64,000 nucleotides of DNA. Origin: Stictocephala bisonia. Its lineage: Eukaryota > Arthropoda > Insecta > Hemiptera > Membracidae. The DNA lies in the NCBI GenBank assembly GCA_035578905.1, contig JAQJVL010002675.1, forward strand, positions 1 through 64,000, written 5' to 3'. Of this stretch, positions 11,901 through 26,000 are shown piece by piece. Made by a program: the position numbers and the translations under genes. Each line of letters begins with the position of its first letter. Position 1 is the first letter of the stretch. The notes beneath the pieces are model-generated. The model worked only from the letters and a program-made list of their open reading frames with translations, made no database searches and was not told the origin of the DNA.

Positions 11901-14900
11901 TATCGAAGGGAAAGCAGAATTTCCAGAGGAAATCAATGTCTCGACAGAAACACAGCCAGGGCAACCTGAATGTCCATTTTTTGCCAAAACAGGAGCTTGT
12001 CGATTTCGAGACAGTTGCTCAAGGTATTTTGAAATTTACAGTATTTGTAGTTATAAACAATTGTGAATGTAGGAAAATCAGAAATATGTCATCCATCTAA
12101 AAGCATATCTATTATTTTTCATGTCATTTTGTAACCAAAGATTTAATTATGATAAGGGCGTCTTATAGAATATTGTTGATCTCTTTCTTAGACTTAAATT
12201 TTAATAAACAATTTCAGTAAACTTTTTTTGGAATAAATTCATCTAAAACATAACCCATCATTTATATTTAGCCAGAGAAAGTGTATTGGTTATTAATAAA
12301 GTACAGTATCACCATACATCAAGTACGGTATTACTGGGATACCATGATACAGACTGGGCCATGGTTCTAGGTGTGTAGGAGAGGTAGTGCAAGCGAGATG
12401 GTGAATATCCCCTATCCTACTTCTCCTACATCTATTGCGTACAGTCTGTTCAAAATCTTGTTTAGGTTGTCTGCTATGTTTGCCACGAGAAAAATGTAAA
12501 CAATCATTAAATAATGAAAAATATATGTTTAGAAGAAAACAAAAACAACTGGTTTTGTTCTATCCAAGAACACTGTAATTAGAAAATACGGTAGATATCA
12601 TGACGAGGCTATGCAGTAGACTATTTCATCGCATGGGTGAAATCAGCTGGCTTGACTAATCTATTAAATACTGGTAACTAAATCTACCAATCGCGTGTAA
12701 GATTTTCTAGGTACTGAGTCTGAGATGTTTATTTTTTAACTTGAATGTACAGCTGTTGTTTGAGAGGGAAATCCATTGATGTGCATGCTCAAACCACACG
12801 CCCAGAACTATGGACTGGTCAGTACAGATGTATTCCTGGGATACGCTGCTCATGAATGTTTACACTGAAAAGTCAGGATTCATCCTGACACGCTATAAAG
12901 CTGGACGGTTTTGGGGGAGGGGGAAGTAACATGTTATTTTCACTTAATTGCATTTTACATCTGAATTTTTTTCACTAATTGTTTTGATATCTGGATTAAA
13001 TATTGTAGATATAATTGATAAATAGTATTTGTAAATTTTTTATAAGCTTTTTATAAGTATTTTAATATATTTATAAGCCAATTGTACTGTTTTTGTTTAC
13101 AATTTTAGTCTATTTAAAATTGATAGTATTGTGTGGGTTACTTATGTCACACCTTACATTGAGGTTTGTTGACATACACTCCTGGACAAAAGTATCGCAA
13201 TAACCATGTTTGTCCTAAATTGACCTGTGGATATTATTTGTTCACTGTACTCATCATTCTTTTACCGTTAAATTGACCACCCCTAATATCAACCATTTAA
13301 TCAAAACTATATTAATTAATCGGATAATTTTATCATATAGGGTTATAAGTCACAAAATAGTACTTTATTATTATTATTATTTTAATCTAATTAAACTAGC
13401 TAAGTATTAAAATATAGAAACCGTTGTAATAATTGATTATATTTCAATTTGTTTTTACCCTCCCACTTAATTCTAATTACTATCAGTTTTGACATTTTAT
13501 ATGTGAGGTGTTTATCATCCCCCCCCCCCCCAATATTTTGGTGATCTGTAGATTAGCTTTTCGTTGTTAAATTGAACATAAATTAATATTTTTCTATTCA
13601 TCTGTAAAGTGTTTTGTTTACTACAAATTAATTTTAAATGTTTTACATTAACTAAAAACCATTATTTTCTTTGTATGAAACTATTAAGAGACTTAGGATT
13701 TATGGCTCTTTCCCCGCTCACAGACAGATAGTCTTTGCGGGGAAATATTATTCTACTATTTATTGTAGTGTCTCTGTTTTGTTTAGTTTTGAATAAATTG
13801 GTTTTTGATTTGATTTGGTTAAAATTTGAAAAATAGCTAAAACTCTTTTACATTTAATTGGTCTTTATTTTAGAATAAGAAATCATAAAACTATACAGAT
13901 TCTTGGGAGCAGTTAAATTTTGTAAAAGAAAGGCCAAAAACGTTTTAAACAGCCCAAAATGGATATACATTGGAATGTTAAATAGACTTATTACTTACTC
14001 TTACTCCCAGGGCCATCTATATCGCAGGTGATATTTAGCCGCACCAACAAAGCCTCTCCAGATTGACCTGTCCTCTGCATTCTCTTCCATGGCTCCAACT
14101 CGCTGTATATCTAGCCTAACCTAGTCCCATCATCTTTGTTATGGCCTCCACGAGGTCGCCTTCCCTCAGGGCTTTCTTTAGTTGGGACTCTTCTCTCCTT
14201 CTCAACACATGCCCAGCCCACCTTAGTCTTTTACTTTTGACCTCACTCACAATGTCTGCGTCGTTATACAGGTCTCTAATCTCCCTGTTATGTTTCCTTC
14301 TCCACTCCCCTTGGTCATATGTGGGCCCATATATCTTTCTCAAGACTTTGTTTTCGAAGACAATTAGTTTTTTTTCTTCTTTCTTATTTAGTATCCACGT
14401 TTCAGATCCATAGAGCAAAACTGGGATGACTATTGATTTGTACAACCTAATTTTTGTTTTGTGTGACAATGACTTAGAAGATAGTAATCTATTGCATGCA
14501 TAAATGCATCTGTTGGCTGAATTTATTCTTTGCTGTATCTCAATTTCTTCTGCGTTTTTATTTGAAATTGTGACTCCGAGGTATTTGAATTCCGGTACTT
14601 GTTCGAATTCATGACCATCAACTCGTAGGGGGTCTTGAGTGTAATTTTGGTCTCTTGTAAAGTGCATGAATTTGGTTTTTGGATCGTTTGTCTTCAGCCC
14701 TATTTTTTCTGCTTCTGTTATGAAGACCTTGGTCAGCGTAGTTAGATCCTCTAGCTTTTCTGCCATTATAGCTACGTCATCTGCAAATGCTAGAATGTTC
14801 AGTTTTCCTCCGACTTTAACTCCCAGGTTCATTTCTTTTGTCTTCTGAAGGGCCTCCTCTAGAGCCATGTTGAATAATATTGGGGAAAGGCCATCCCCCT

Positions 14901-17900
14901 GTCTGACTCCTGAGTTTACTTTGAAGGTTTCGCTGTTTTGTCCATTTATTCTCACGGAGCATCTTGACTCGGTAACACTCATTTTAGACAGGTTTATCAG
15001 TTTTCTGGGGACCCCAAATTTTTCTAACTGTACCCATAATCTTTCTCTGTCAATGCTGTCGTAAGCTTTTTGGAAGTCAATGAAGATGGCATAAAATTCT
15101 TTGTTATATTCCAAGTACTTGGCTACAATTTCTTTCAGTAAAAATATCTGGTCTGTAGTGGACCTACCTTTGATGAAGCCTGCCTGGTGTTCTTCAATTA
15201 TTTCGTTTGAGTAGCATTCAAGTCGATTTAGAATAATTTTAGTCAGGACTTTATAGGGGATACTTAGCAATTAGATGCCTCTATAGTTTCCACACTCTTC
15301 TTTTTCTCCATTTTTATGTATGAGTACAACTACTGCCTCTTGCCACTCAGTTGGCATTTCTTCCTTTTCCCATATTTTAAGTATTAACTTCCACAGTTTC
15401 TCAATTACTACATTTCCTCCTTTTTTTAGTAATTCTGCTGTAATTTCATCTTTTCCTGGAGCCTTGTTATTTTTCAGTGTCTTTACTGCGTTTTCCACTT
15501 CTTGTTTGGTTGGTGGTTCCAGGTTTGGTTGTACATGGTAATAGCTACATTCATTGTCTTGTTTTGCTGTTTCATCTCCTCTGTTGACATTAAGTAGATC
15601 ACTGAAATATTCTTTCCACCTTTCAAGGACTTTTTGGCTTTCCGTAATTAATGTGCCATCTTTACTCTTAACTCCGAAAGAGCGGGGGGTGAATCCTTTT
15701 TTGAAAAATCTTACTTTTCTAAAGAAGTCTCTTGAGTTGTTTGTTGTGTTATCTTCTTCGGCTTTATCCAGCAAGCTATTTATATATAGCTGTTTTTTCC
15801 TCTTCAATAACCTATTGGTATCCCTATTTGACTTGTTGTAACTCTCTCTGTGTTCTATGCTGTTACTATTCATCCAGGTCTTTTTCATAACAATTCTTTC
15901 TTCAACCATTTGCTCACATTCATGTTCAAACCATGGCTTTTTGTTCTTTTTCTTCTTCTTTCTGTCACATACTTCTTCTGCCGAGTCTAAAACTACTTCC
16001 TTGAAGTTGTTCCAGTTATTGTTTATATTATCATTTTCGTCCACCTCTTCTAGAAGTTTGAATCTGTTTTCAAGTTTAAGTTTAAAATTTTCAACTATAC
16101 TGTGGCATTTGAGCCTCTCGGTGTCTATAAGTCTTTCTTGTCTTTCCTCTTTTCATCTCTGAGTAGCTATTCTTTGTGTCATCTTCACTACAACTAATGA
16201 GTGGTCAGTTCCACATTCTGCCCCCTAACACTTAACGTTCGTTATGCTGCTTTTATGTCTTTGGTCAACTAGCACATGATCAGTTTGGTTTTTGGTAACT
16301 CCATTTGGTGATGTCCAAGTGTACTTATGTATGTCCTTTCTTGGAAACATCGTGCTTGATATTTTGTAGTTATTTGCCAGGGCGAAGCTTGCTAATCTTG
16401 TTCCATTATCATTGGAGTTTTGGTGAAGGCTTTCTTTTCCAATCGCTGGGCTCCAGATCTCCTCTCTCCCTATCTTAGCATTTGCATCTCCTAATATAAC
16501 TTTGGTATCAAAATTTGGTAACTTCCCCACCAACTCGTCTAGTAGATCATAGAAATCATCTTTTTCGTCTTCATCTGCTTCTTCCGTTGGAGCATAGATA
16601 CTAACTAAAGATAAGTTATTAAATTTTCCTCTTATTCTAATATTGCACATTCTATTGCTTACTGGTTCAAAATGTATCACCGCTTCAGCTAATTTTTTCT
16701 TTATTGCAAAACCTACTCCTCCATAAAACCTATTTTCTTCACAGCCACTATAGTAGATCAGGTACTTCTTTGTGTTTATCCTCCCTGCCAAGGGCCATCG
16801 GGTCTCCTGTAGTGCTACGATGTCCATTGTGTATTTATCCAGTTCTTCTGCTAATAAAATAGACTTATTACCTATTTTATATTATCTAGAGTTTCCTTCT
16901 CTTGCACAGATTAGCCTACTTCCTACAGTCTTCTCCTTATGCCGCTGATGAGATGTTGAATCTCTTCTCGTTGTGTTCTCTCCCACTCCTCTATCACTGC
17001 AGCAGTTAGTGCTGCGGGAGTGGTTGGAGGATTATTTCTTCCTTTGATACAATTTTTTACACTGTCCCACACTTGCTCAGTAGGGTTAAGGTCTGGACTC
17101 TTTGGTGGAAAATTGATTGAACTAATGCCGACCTCAGTAAGATAGGCACGTATAATGGCTGCACTATGTTGTTGAGCATTACCATGCATTAGTTTGAAGT
17201 TAAGACTGACAAACTGAGAAAACGGAACAACATGTTCGTCCAGTATATCTTCCACATATTTTTGTGCAGTCAGAGCTGGTCTACTGCCATACAGTTCTGT
17301 GCGAGTATTAAACTGTATACCACCCCAGAACATCACCAAGCCTCCATCAAAAGGCACTCTGAGAAGGGAGAAGGGACGCTTGTGCAAATCTTTTACATGT
17401 TCACACCCATCTGGTGAAGATAGACTTACTCTAGTCTCGCTTGACAAGAGTACCTTCTTCTAATCATTCAACGTCCAATGGTTATGATTCCGGGCAAATC
17501 TAAGTTTCAAAGTGTGATTACGTGCAGTGAGAAGAGGACCTGTAGCAAGCTGTACTGCTCCAATCCACCTCTGTGTGACATCTACGAATCATATGGCTCA
17601 TATTATGTACCTGCCTGATCCAATCTTGAACCTTAACGTTCAGCTGCAAGGGAACTTCGTCCAGTCTCTTGAAACCGCCTTACAGCTCTTCCAATTGTGG
17701 AATGGTGCACTCCAAAAATACAAGCCAATTGACTTTGCGAATGCCATATAGTTCTAGCTCTGACCTACTCGCTGTAGTTAGTTAATGGTGTACATCCATA
17801 GTACACTCTTTTAGTAATGAAATCAATTAATCTGACTTTGTAAGAATGCACTGAATCACTCAAACCACACCTGAATACTGAGAAACTATCTTTGATCAAG

Positions 17901-20051
17901 ACTAGAATTTTGAATGTGATGATAAACTATTGTCCAGGGGTATATATATACTAGATTTGAATTACATGTTCAATAATTATGATGTAGGGAAAATAAGAGT
18001 GAGTCTGTAACATTCCTTGAATATCTCTCCAGGGACATACCTGGAATGTATTCTAAACTCTTGGAAAGATTGAGGAATTTCATTTCAGGAAATATTAGGT
18101 TAGGTTAAAGGGCACTAAGCCAGGAATTAGTATATTGGAGAGATAGGACATCAGCAAACTTACCTTACAAGACAAGTTCCCTAACACCAGAGTAGTTATA
18201 ATTTGTGAGATTATGTGTTTCTTATATGCTGAGCAAAAGCATCTTATATGCTGACAACACTACCTTGATGTGTTCTAGTAAACTTCCAGAGCTCAATTTT
18301 GTAATGATGGACTATATGAAAGAGAGATCCTACCATTGGCTTACTGCAAATAATCTAAGAGTTAATGAGGATAAGTCGGAGGATATAATGTTTAGCCTAG
18401 GTGTTAACTCTGTTAATAAGTCCGTTAAGTTATTGGGTCTTCATCTTGACTCAAAGCTCACTTGGAGAGCACATACTAATTTTATGTACTCGCCTATGTA
18501 GAGTTATCTTTTTACTTAAGAAACTCAAACTTTGCACTAGTCCTAATTTAGTTTTAAAAGCCTATTTTCTGTACGGCGCCCTTCTTTGGGGTGGGTCTAG
18601 TGGTGCTAAAGAGGTTTTCCTGTGCCAAAAGAAGGCTGTGCGTACAATTTTTAATATTAGTTATAAGGACTCTTGTAAATCATACTTTATAGAATACGAT
18701 ATACTTACGTTTCCTTCCATTTTTATCTTACAGATTTTAATGTATGTAAAAGAAAACTTAGAAATATTTGATTTAAGAAGCTCAGTCCACAATCATTACA
18801 CTAGAAACCAACAATCAATTGATCAGAAGTTTGCTAGGCTATCTAAAACACACTGTACACATCTTTATTTGGGCATAAAACTGTTTAATAAGTTACCATT
18901 AGTAGTAAGAGACATTTCTTTTAAAGATTTTAAGAAGTCTGTGACTAAATGGTTAAAAGGGAAAGCTTTTTATTCTGTAGAAGAATTTTATTCCTGTAGT
19001 TTAAGTGATCGTATTTTTAACTGATTGTTTTTTCATGTAATCTGTGCACTATGGTTTTATGTGTCATGTACCAAATGATTTTATGAGCTGTATTGTTTTG
19101 AGTCATTTTAAATGTATGTGTTCATTGGTGTAAACTGTGCTCTGAGAAATTTTAATTTATAACCTATTTATTATTATTACTCTGACGTTGTCAATACATT
19201 GATATGTGGGATGACAATAAAGTTTCTTGATTCTTGTTTCTTTTGTGTATGTTACTACTACTCTGGTGTTAGTGAACTTGTCTTCTAAGGTAAGTTTGCT
19301 GATGTCCTCTCTCCAATATACTAATTTCAGGAAATATGTAGCAATTCAAATAGTAAATAAAAACTTAACTTTTATCCTCTAAAAATATTAAGATGAGGCT
19401 GGAATGCAGTTGGAACATTTTTACATTTAACTACTTAGTTTACTGATCCAAAATGATGGCCTTCTCAATCGAAACTCTTAACAAAATTAATTTATATCAT
19501 CAACTATATAGACTTTCAAGAATTGCAATTATGAAAGGCTAACCAGGACACAATAGGTTGCTTTTTTTCATTCAATATCTTTTTTTCCGTATTTTGTTTG
19601 CGATTTTCTATTTCAAATAAATCTTAAAATTATTGAGCTGTAATGTGACATTTTCAGATGTTGTTTTTAATTTTAATGTAATCCAATGATATATTTCATT
19701 TTAGGATGTCCTCCCTCTTTACTCATTGTGTATCACAGTATCATGAACTATCTCCACACCATTGATAAAAGCACAAGTTTAAATTGACTTTTTAAGGAAT
19801 TAAAACATCCTTTAATTCTAATTGTAATTTTTCAAGGAACCACATTCGTCCTGGCATCAGTAGAACTTTATTGATACCCAATTTCTATGACCATTTTGGG
19901 TTGCAAACATTGAATCATGATGAATACGACACAGATCTTGGACTCGAGTATGAAGATTCTGAAACATATCAACATTTCAAGTAAGTTTCTAAAAGTTGTT
20001 GTATGCAATAACAATTTGTATTGAAAAATCAATATTCAACTGCTTTCTTAC

Positions 20052-20087
<36 letters not shown>

Positions 20088-23000
20088 TAATAAAGCATTT
20101 TTCAATCTCCATTGACACAACTCTAGCATTATGTAGAATAGCATTAATCTTTTAAAACGTCTCTTGGTATAATTTTTGTCTAATGAACTATAAAATATTT
20201 TTTTACAGAGAAAGTATGGTAGAGAATTAAGAGATAGATTCTGTAATCCAACATGATCATTCAATAGTGTTTTATTCTCTTAAAGATATTCGTCTGGAGC
20301 TATTTTATGCAAAGACCATTGCAAGTTAGCCTTGATAGTTATTTTCAGATTTCCACGTTATTTTTGGATCAGTTCAATATAAACACCAAATACAACTGGA
20401 TATATCACTTTGGTGCATCAGATGAGAGTACAACTGTAAACAGACAACACAACAATACAGTTCTATGCGCGGAACTTTCACGTAGCTACATGTTTCATCA
20501 TTTTAAATTGGGCTTGAAAGTGTTTAAATGGACAGGAGACATAATATAGATATTTTATAATTAAATTTGTAAATTCTGATCAAAATAAATGTGAGTCTCT
20601 GCTGTACCCAAGAGTGTTACAAATGTTCCCGAGTAACAATTGTGCCATTTAAATTTTAAAATTTACATACTTGCTGTCAAGTGACACTACTTGATTGACT
20701 GTCCGTCCATGTGGGTCCTGTTAAACCGGTTTTCCTGTTAGTGAAATTAGCTCTTGTTTGGTTTTCACAGGTAGCACTAGTGGTCTCCCTCTCTGTCTTT
20801 TTCCAGCACATGCGGAAGTAACTAGTAACTGCACTAGTAATACACCAAACAGTTGTATAAGCGCTTATTTGAGACTGTTATTAAATTTGCTATTAGTTTA
20901 TTAAATTTTTTACTTAATAAACTATTTAGGTTCTAGAATTCATTTAAAAGTTTTACTGAGAAAATGTTTATTTATTTTTTAGACCTACTCTCACAAGTAA
21001 AACATTGTAATTAGGAAATATCTATTTTATTTATGATATTATGACTTAAAATACTTGTAACATTGACTATGCAAACAAGAAGACTGTCCATTTATATGAC
21101 TGAGAAGTCGGGTTTCCTGTTCAGTGAATGTATTTCATGTTTAGTTTTCATAGGTAGCGCCAGCGGTTTCCCTCATTCCTAACACATGCTGAAGTGACTG
21201 TAGCTAAGCTAATATGTGCCAAACAATGTTCCAAGTACTTATTTGAAACCAATGCATAACCTGGGACAGTCTTTTTATAGTCAATGCTTGTACATAGAAT
21301 AATCTTATTTAATGAATTTGTATTAGGTTGTAAAGAAAATACTAGTAAAAAGAATGCCACTGACACAGTATAAACCAGTTGATGTCAATACTCAAACCCA
21401 AATCACATACTGATGAGACTCTGTGTACTAGAGGAGGTTGTAGTTGTTTTAAACTATCTCTTAGCAAGTCAATTAAATCAATTTTTGTAAGACTGTCTTT
21501 TAGCAATAGCTTTGTAAAAATGTTGTTTTCAGCAGTATATGTATTTTTTTTAAAGGAGCAAAGTAACTGAAACAATTAAGCTGGTGTTATGAAAAAGTTT
21601 TACCCCAAGATATATTGGCTGTTGAACTTATTTCATTGAAACTAAATTATTTTGGTCTGAAACAAAGTGTGTTATACCTCGGAGCCCCTGATTAATGCAT
21701 TGATTGGTTCAGATCACGTCTGTGGGGAGCCTGAAGATGGCGTCATGTCAGGAGATTGGTCCGCTGCTAACCATTAAGCACCAGCGGTAAAATACAGATC
21801 TTTGCTGCTGCCTGTCAGGTGCAACAGACTTGCAACAGATTCTTTAAACTCAAATATTGAACGTTTTTTTACAGCACTTTCTACAATATTGATAAATTAA
21901 TAATAGGTCGCTAGAGGTATCTATTGGATTTTCACGTGTCGTAAGTAGATATATTATGGTATATTTACAGTTAAAGTCCAATTTATTCATTTTGTAGTAC
22001 TTTGAAATTAGCCTTGTTTTCCTCTGCATCCATTGATGACATGAGGATATTTAATTAGTTGTGGCTAAATAAGTGATAGACCTAGTAATTTGTTGCCATA
22101 GATGCATTCTAACATCATCTGTGATCTTATATAATTAAAGTTTACATTAGTGGACTTGTGCATTAAAGAGTATGCAGTCTTAAATCATAGACAGGTGAAT
22201 TAGCCCATTTCAATTTGGTTTTTGGTGGTTTAACTGCCTTTGTACATAGACTTTAAAACAAGTAACATGTTATAATGGTAAAAAGGTTAACTCGTTTAAA
22301 GGTTGTTCTTCTACATTAGGCCATAATTTAATACATTTTAATTAATTTTAAGGTTTGTGTGATTAAGTATTATTCAGTTGATGGATTTTACATAGTTTTA
22401 AAAGGTAATATTTTTAGAATACAATAACAAGTATATTTTTCCCCTTAAAAAGTTAGATTTTATCATGTTCGTATCTCAGTTTGTTGCTCAATATGTTTGA
22501 AAGGAATTGTAACCGCTAGATACACAGTTAAGAGCTGCACCTGTTTATTATAAACCTGTGATGCATCAATATTAAATTTGAATTTTGTTTTCCTATAAAT
22601 TATGAAAGTAATATGTTCCATCTACAAAAAACATAAAAAGTATATATTTACATTATTTACTTAAAGTGGACAGTAGTAACTGTGCATTTATTAAAACTTA
22701 GTGTTATTCTGAGAATTTCTTTTCCTTAAAATCGAATATGAACTTAGAGCACAGTGTCTAAATGTATCATGTAGTATTTGGTTAGTGGTTTATTTAGTAT
22801 AACTCTTTCATGATGATATGTATAAAGTAATATGTGTGTACTTAAAACTCAGATAGTTCTTATATACTATACAACATGTGTTGTAGTCTATGAACACATA
22901 ATACAGTTTCAGCATTGTAAGTATGTTGTATATTTAACGATAAGACTTACCAACCTATAAATACTTAACAGGACATTGTTATTCCATTTACGTAGGAATA

Positions 23001-26000
23001 AAACTGAACTACGAGTTATCACCATACTATGATTTCCATCAAGGACTGAATTCATCACGTGAAAAAATATCATCTTTACTAACATTCACATTGCAAAATA
23101 TCTTTACTAACATCCACATTGCAAAATATCATTTTTACTAATGGTCACATTGCAAAAATTGCAAAGTATAATCTTTACAAACATTCACATTGCAAAATAT
23201 CTTTACTAACATTGCAAAAATTGCAAAATATCTTTAATAACATTGCAAAATATCATCTTTACTAATGTTCAAATTGCAAAATATCGTCATTTGGAGTTTG
23301 ACTGTTATTCTACACCCAAATATCGAGTGTAAATTTTCTAATAGTTAATTTTCCTTGATATCTGTTAAAAACCCCCAGAACTCTCACTTATTTTGCAGGG
23401 TGCAGTATAACAATTCATATAATCATCATTACAAAATTAATTTTAATAAATGAGGCAACAAATTGTTTGGAATAAGTTTGTCTACAGCGAAAAATACTTT
23501 TGAAAAATAATAATTTTAAAAATATTTTTGTATAAAATAATAATTACACTCATAAAAAATAACATAGTTTAATATCACTTATTTTAGACAGTAAACAAAG
23601 AAAATTTACCCATGGCAAATCATTGACTAGGTTATGCCAAATATTATTTTTTATTTACATAACAACACTCAACTACTGAGGCTGAAATGAACCTTTTGGA
23701 AATTAGGCTTTAATCAACTAAATGTTTACATTGTATAAAAAGTAAATAAAATAGAAATATTAAATACAATCATGTGCTTTAGCATTAAATTACAAAATAT
23801 AAGTAACAGATATAATATTTACATCATTCTCCCCATCTAAATTTTGCTCACCACATAGTCTTAGAGATATGTCGGAGCACGTCTTTTTTTAACAGGTCGC
23901 TGTGGATGTTTCTCTGTAGAGTCTTCTTCTCTTCCAAGAGATTTGTTATCTTAAAGATACAAGGAAGAACCTTCTCTAGATGACCTTGGGCTAGTAGACA
24001 GATTTGAAGATTCTTCTAACAATGAATCATTAGTGGATATTTGGCATGTGTACTGAATGAACCTGCCCTATAGGGGCCAGATGTTTAAGAGCAACTGTTG
24101 ACTCCCTGCCACTGCTATGTCTCACTATTACATCGTTAGGGTTACTCTCAACTAATTCGACTTCTTCAACAAGAGTCTCGGTCTTACTAGATCGGTCGAA
24201 TCTCTTCAGATACACTAGGCCGCGTTCACTTAACCAAGTTGGTAGTGATCTACCTGTCCACTGCCGACAAGCTCAGGAAAACCTTATTTACTTACAGTAG
24301 TAGATGAATATTCACACTTTCCTTTTGGCTTCCCATGTAAAGACATGAGTTCCTCTACCGTTATAAAATGTTTCATTGAACTATTTACCACTTTTGGAAT
24401 GCCAGCTTATGTTCTTTCTGACGGAGGAGCCTCTTTTCTTTCACAAGAAGTTAAAACATTTCTCACTTCCACGGAACAGCTACTAATCTCTCTAGCCCAT
24501 GTCATCCTCAAGGAAACGGTCAGATAGAAAAGTTTAATGATACTATTTGGAAACCAGTAACTCTGGCTGTTAGAAGTCGGAAATTAAAGCTTTCACAGTG
24601 GGAGGCTGCCCTTCCTGATGCTCTACACTCAATTCGCTCCTTATTATGTACAAGCACAAACTGTACACCCCATAAACACATGTTCAAGCGTGCATGTGTG
24701 TGTGTGTTTGTGTGTAGGTTAGGGTAATTATAGACAATCAGACTGACAGCTCACAAGAAAAGTGTTTTTCCAAAAGAACTTAAAAATTACAAAATATTTT
24801 GTTGGCTTATTTTTGAAAAGAACAATTTCAAATTTCTGTGGTGTATAAAGAATCTAATAAGAATAAGAAATAAAATACTTCTTAGGTTACAACTGTTGCA
24901 GTTTATATTGGTAAAAAGCTCCTTATAAACATAAAAATATAGCTTTCAGTTTTAAAAGTTTGTACAAAATTAAATATGTTTAATAATTTGAAGTAAATAT
25001 TGTTTTAACGTGTTTTCTTATCTAATACACAGTAAATTTTAACACCTAATTTTTTAAAATATGTTGCTTAGAAACAGATTTTAAGTAAATATTTATAAAA
25101 TTGCCATTTGTGGCGTGGCACATTTAGATAACTACTATGAAAAAATTTTGGTCTACAATGTTTCAACTTAAGAAATTTCACCATGGAACTAAAAGGGTTA
25201 AATACTCACGGTAAGTGTACATCGTAAAAAAATTGTAAACAATGTTTGTATTCTATTATGTGTATAAGCACTTCTGCTAAAGGAAAAAAAATAAATAAAT
25301 AAACCGATTATAAGGATTAAAGTGTGCTCATTGTAGGAAACTGTAAAGGCTCAAATGAAGAGTACAAAAGTGTAATAAGGGATAATTTACCCAAAGAGGA
25401 AATAGTGAAGATAAATAATGAATGGAAACAATTTAAGAAGACTTAAGTGAAAACAGCCACAAAAGTTTGTGGTTGAACACGAGGGAAACAGAAAGCCAGA
25501 AAAATGAAAAAACTGTCAAAGCAATAAGGGAGAATAAAACGGAGGTCATGTTAGAAAAGTAACAGGAATTATGATAGGGAAGGGTATTGTGCTAAAAAAA
25601 GAGAATGTAGGAGAATTATCAGAGAAGAGAAAGAAGAAGTATGAGGAGTTTTTACAAGGAAATTGGAGGAAGATGTAAATGGCAAAGAGAAAATAATAAA
25701 ACATTAAATGATGAGGAATAAGACGAGAGCTATGTGGGATGTAGAGAAATGAAATGAAAAATGTCTTTATGAAGTTAGGACTGTTAAGTCCTCTCTAACA
25801 CTTAACTTCATGAACAAAATAGTACATATACAATAAAACATTTAAGAAAAATAAGAAAAACAAATTAATTTACATCTTTTCATAAAAAAAAATTAAAATA
25901 ATAAATAAATAAACATATTGACTTAAAACAAATAAAAAACAAACTATATATGATTTAAATGAATTACCAGTTCATTACTTTTATTTATCTACAAAACAAT

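Larger units (their letters stand above)
13995..16856 (-). mobile_element. 5'-truncated RTE-clade LINE inserted in the Tc1-like element
   Basis: The 2862-bp insert is bounded by a 15-bp direct repeat AAATAGACTTATTAC (13980-13994 and 16857-16871), a target-site duplication. On the - strand it runs from just before the endonuclease start (EELDKYTMDIVAL) through reverse transcriptase to a short AGTAAGAGTAAG tail, as RTE elements do. The gene order and motifs match the RTE family often annotated in animals as craniofacial development protein 2-like. It carries an in-frame stop and a frameshift, so this copy is inactive, though well preserved. Confidence 0.9.
13177..17940 (-). mobile_element. Tc1-like transposon containing an inserted RTE LINE
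   Basis: The left end CACTCCTGGACAAAAGT (from 13177, after TA) and the right end ACTATTGTCCAGGGG (to 17940, before TA) are inverted to one another over CCTGGACAA.AGT. Transposase runs on the - strand near the right end (about 17880-16923). The RTE LINE at 13995-16856 separates the two parts. The left stretch 13210-13980 also holds a LINE 3' fragment, so the original element was shorter. The short TIR match makes the left boundary less sure than the right one. Confidence 0.6.

Noticed and set aside
14141..16162. + strand ORFs within the RTE element
   Set aside because: Antisense shadows of the endonuclease and RT frames.
18096..18110. Interstitial telomere array
   Set aside because: Only two TTAGG steps, recurring at the end of a dispersed repeat; part of that repeat and not a telomere.
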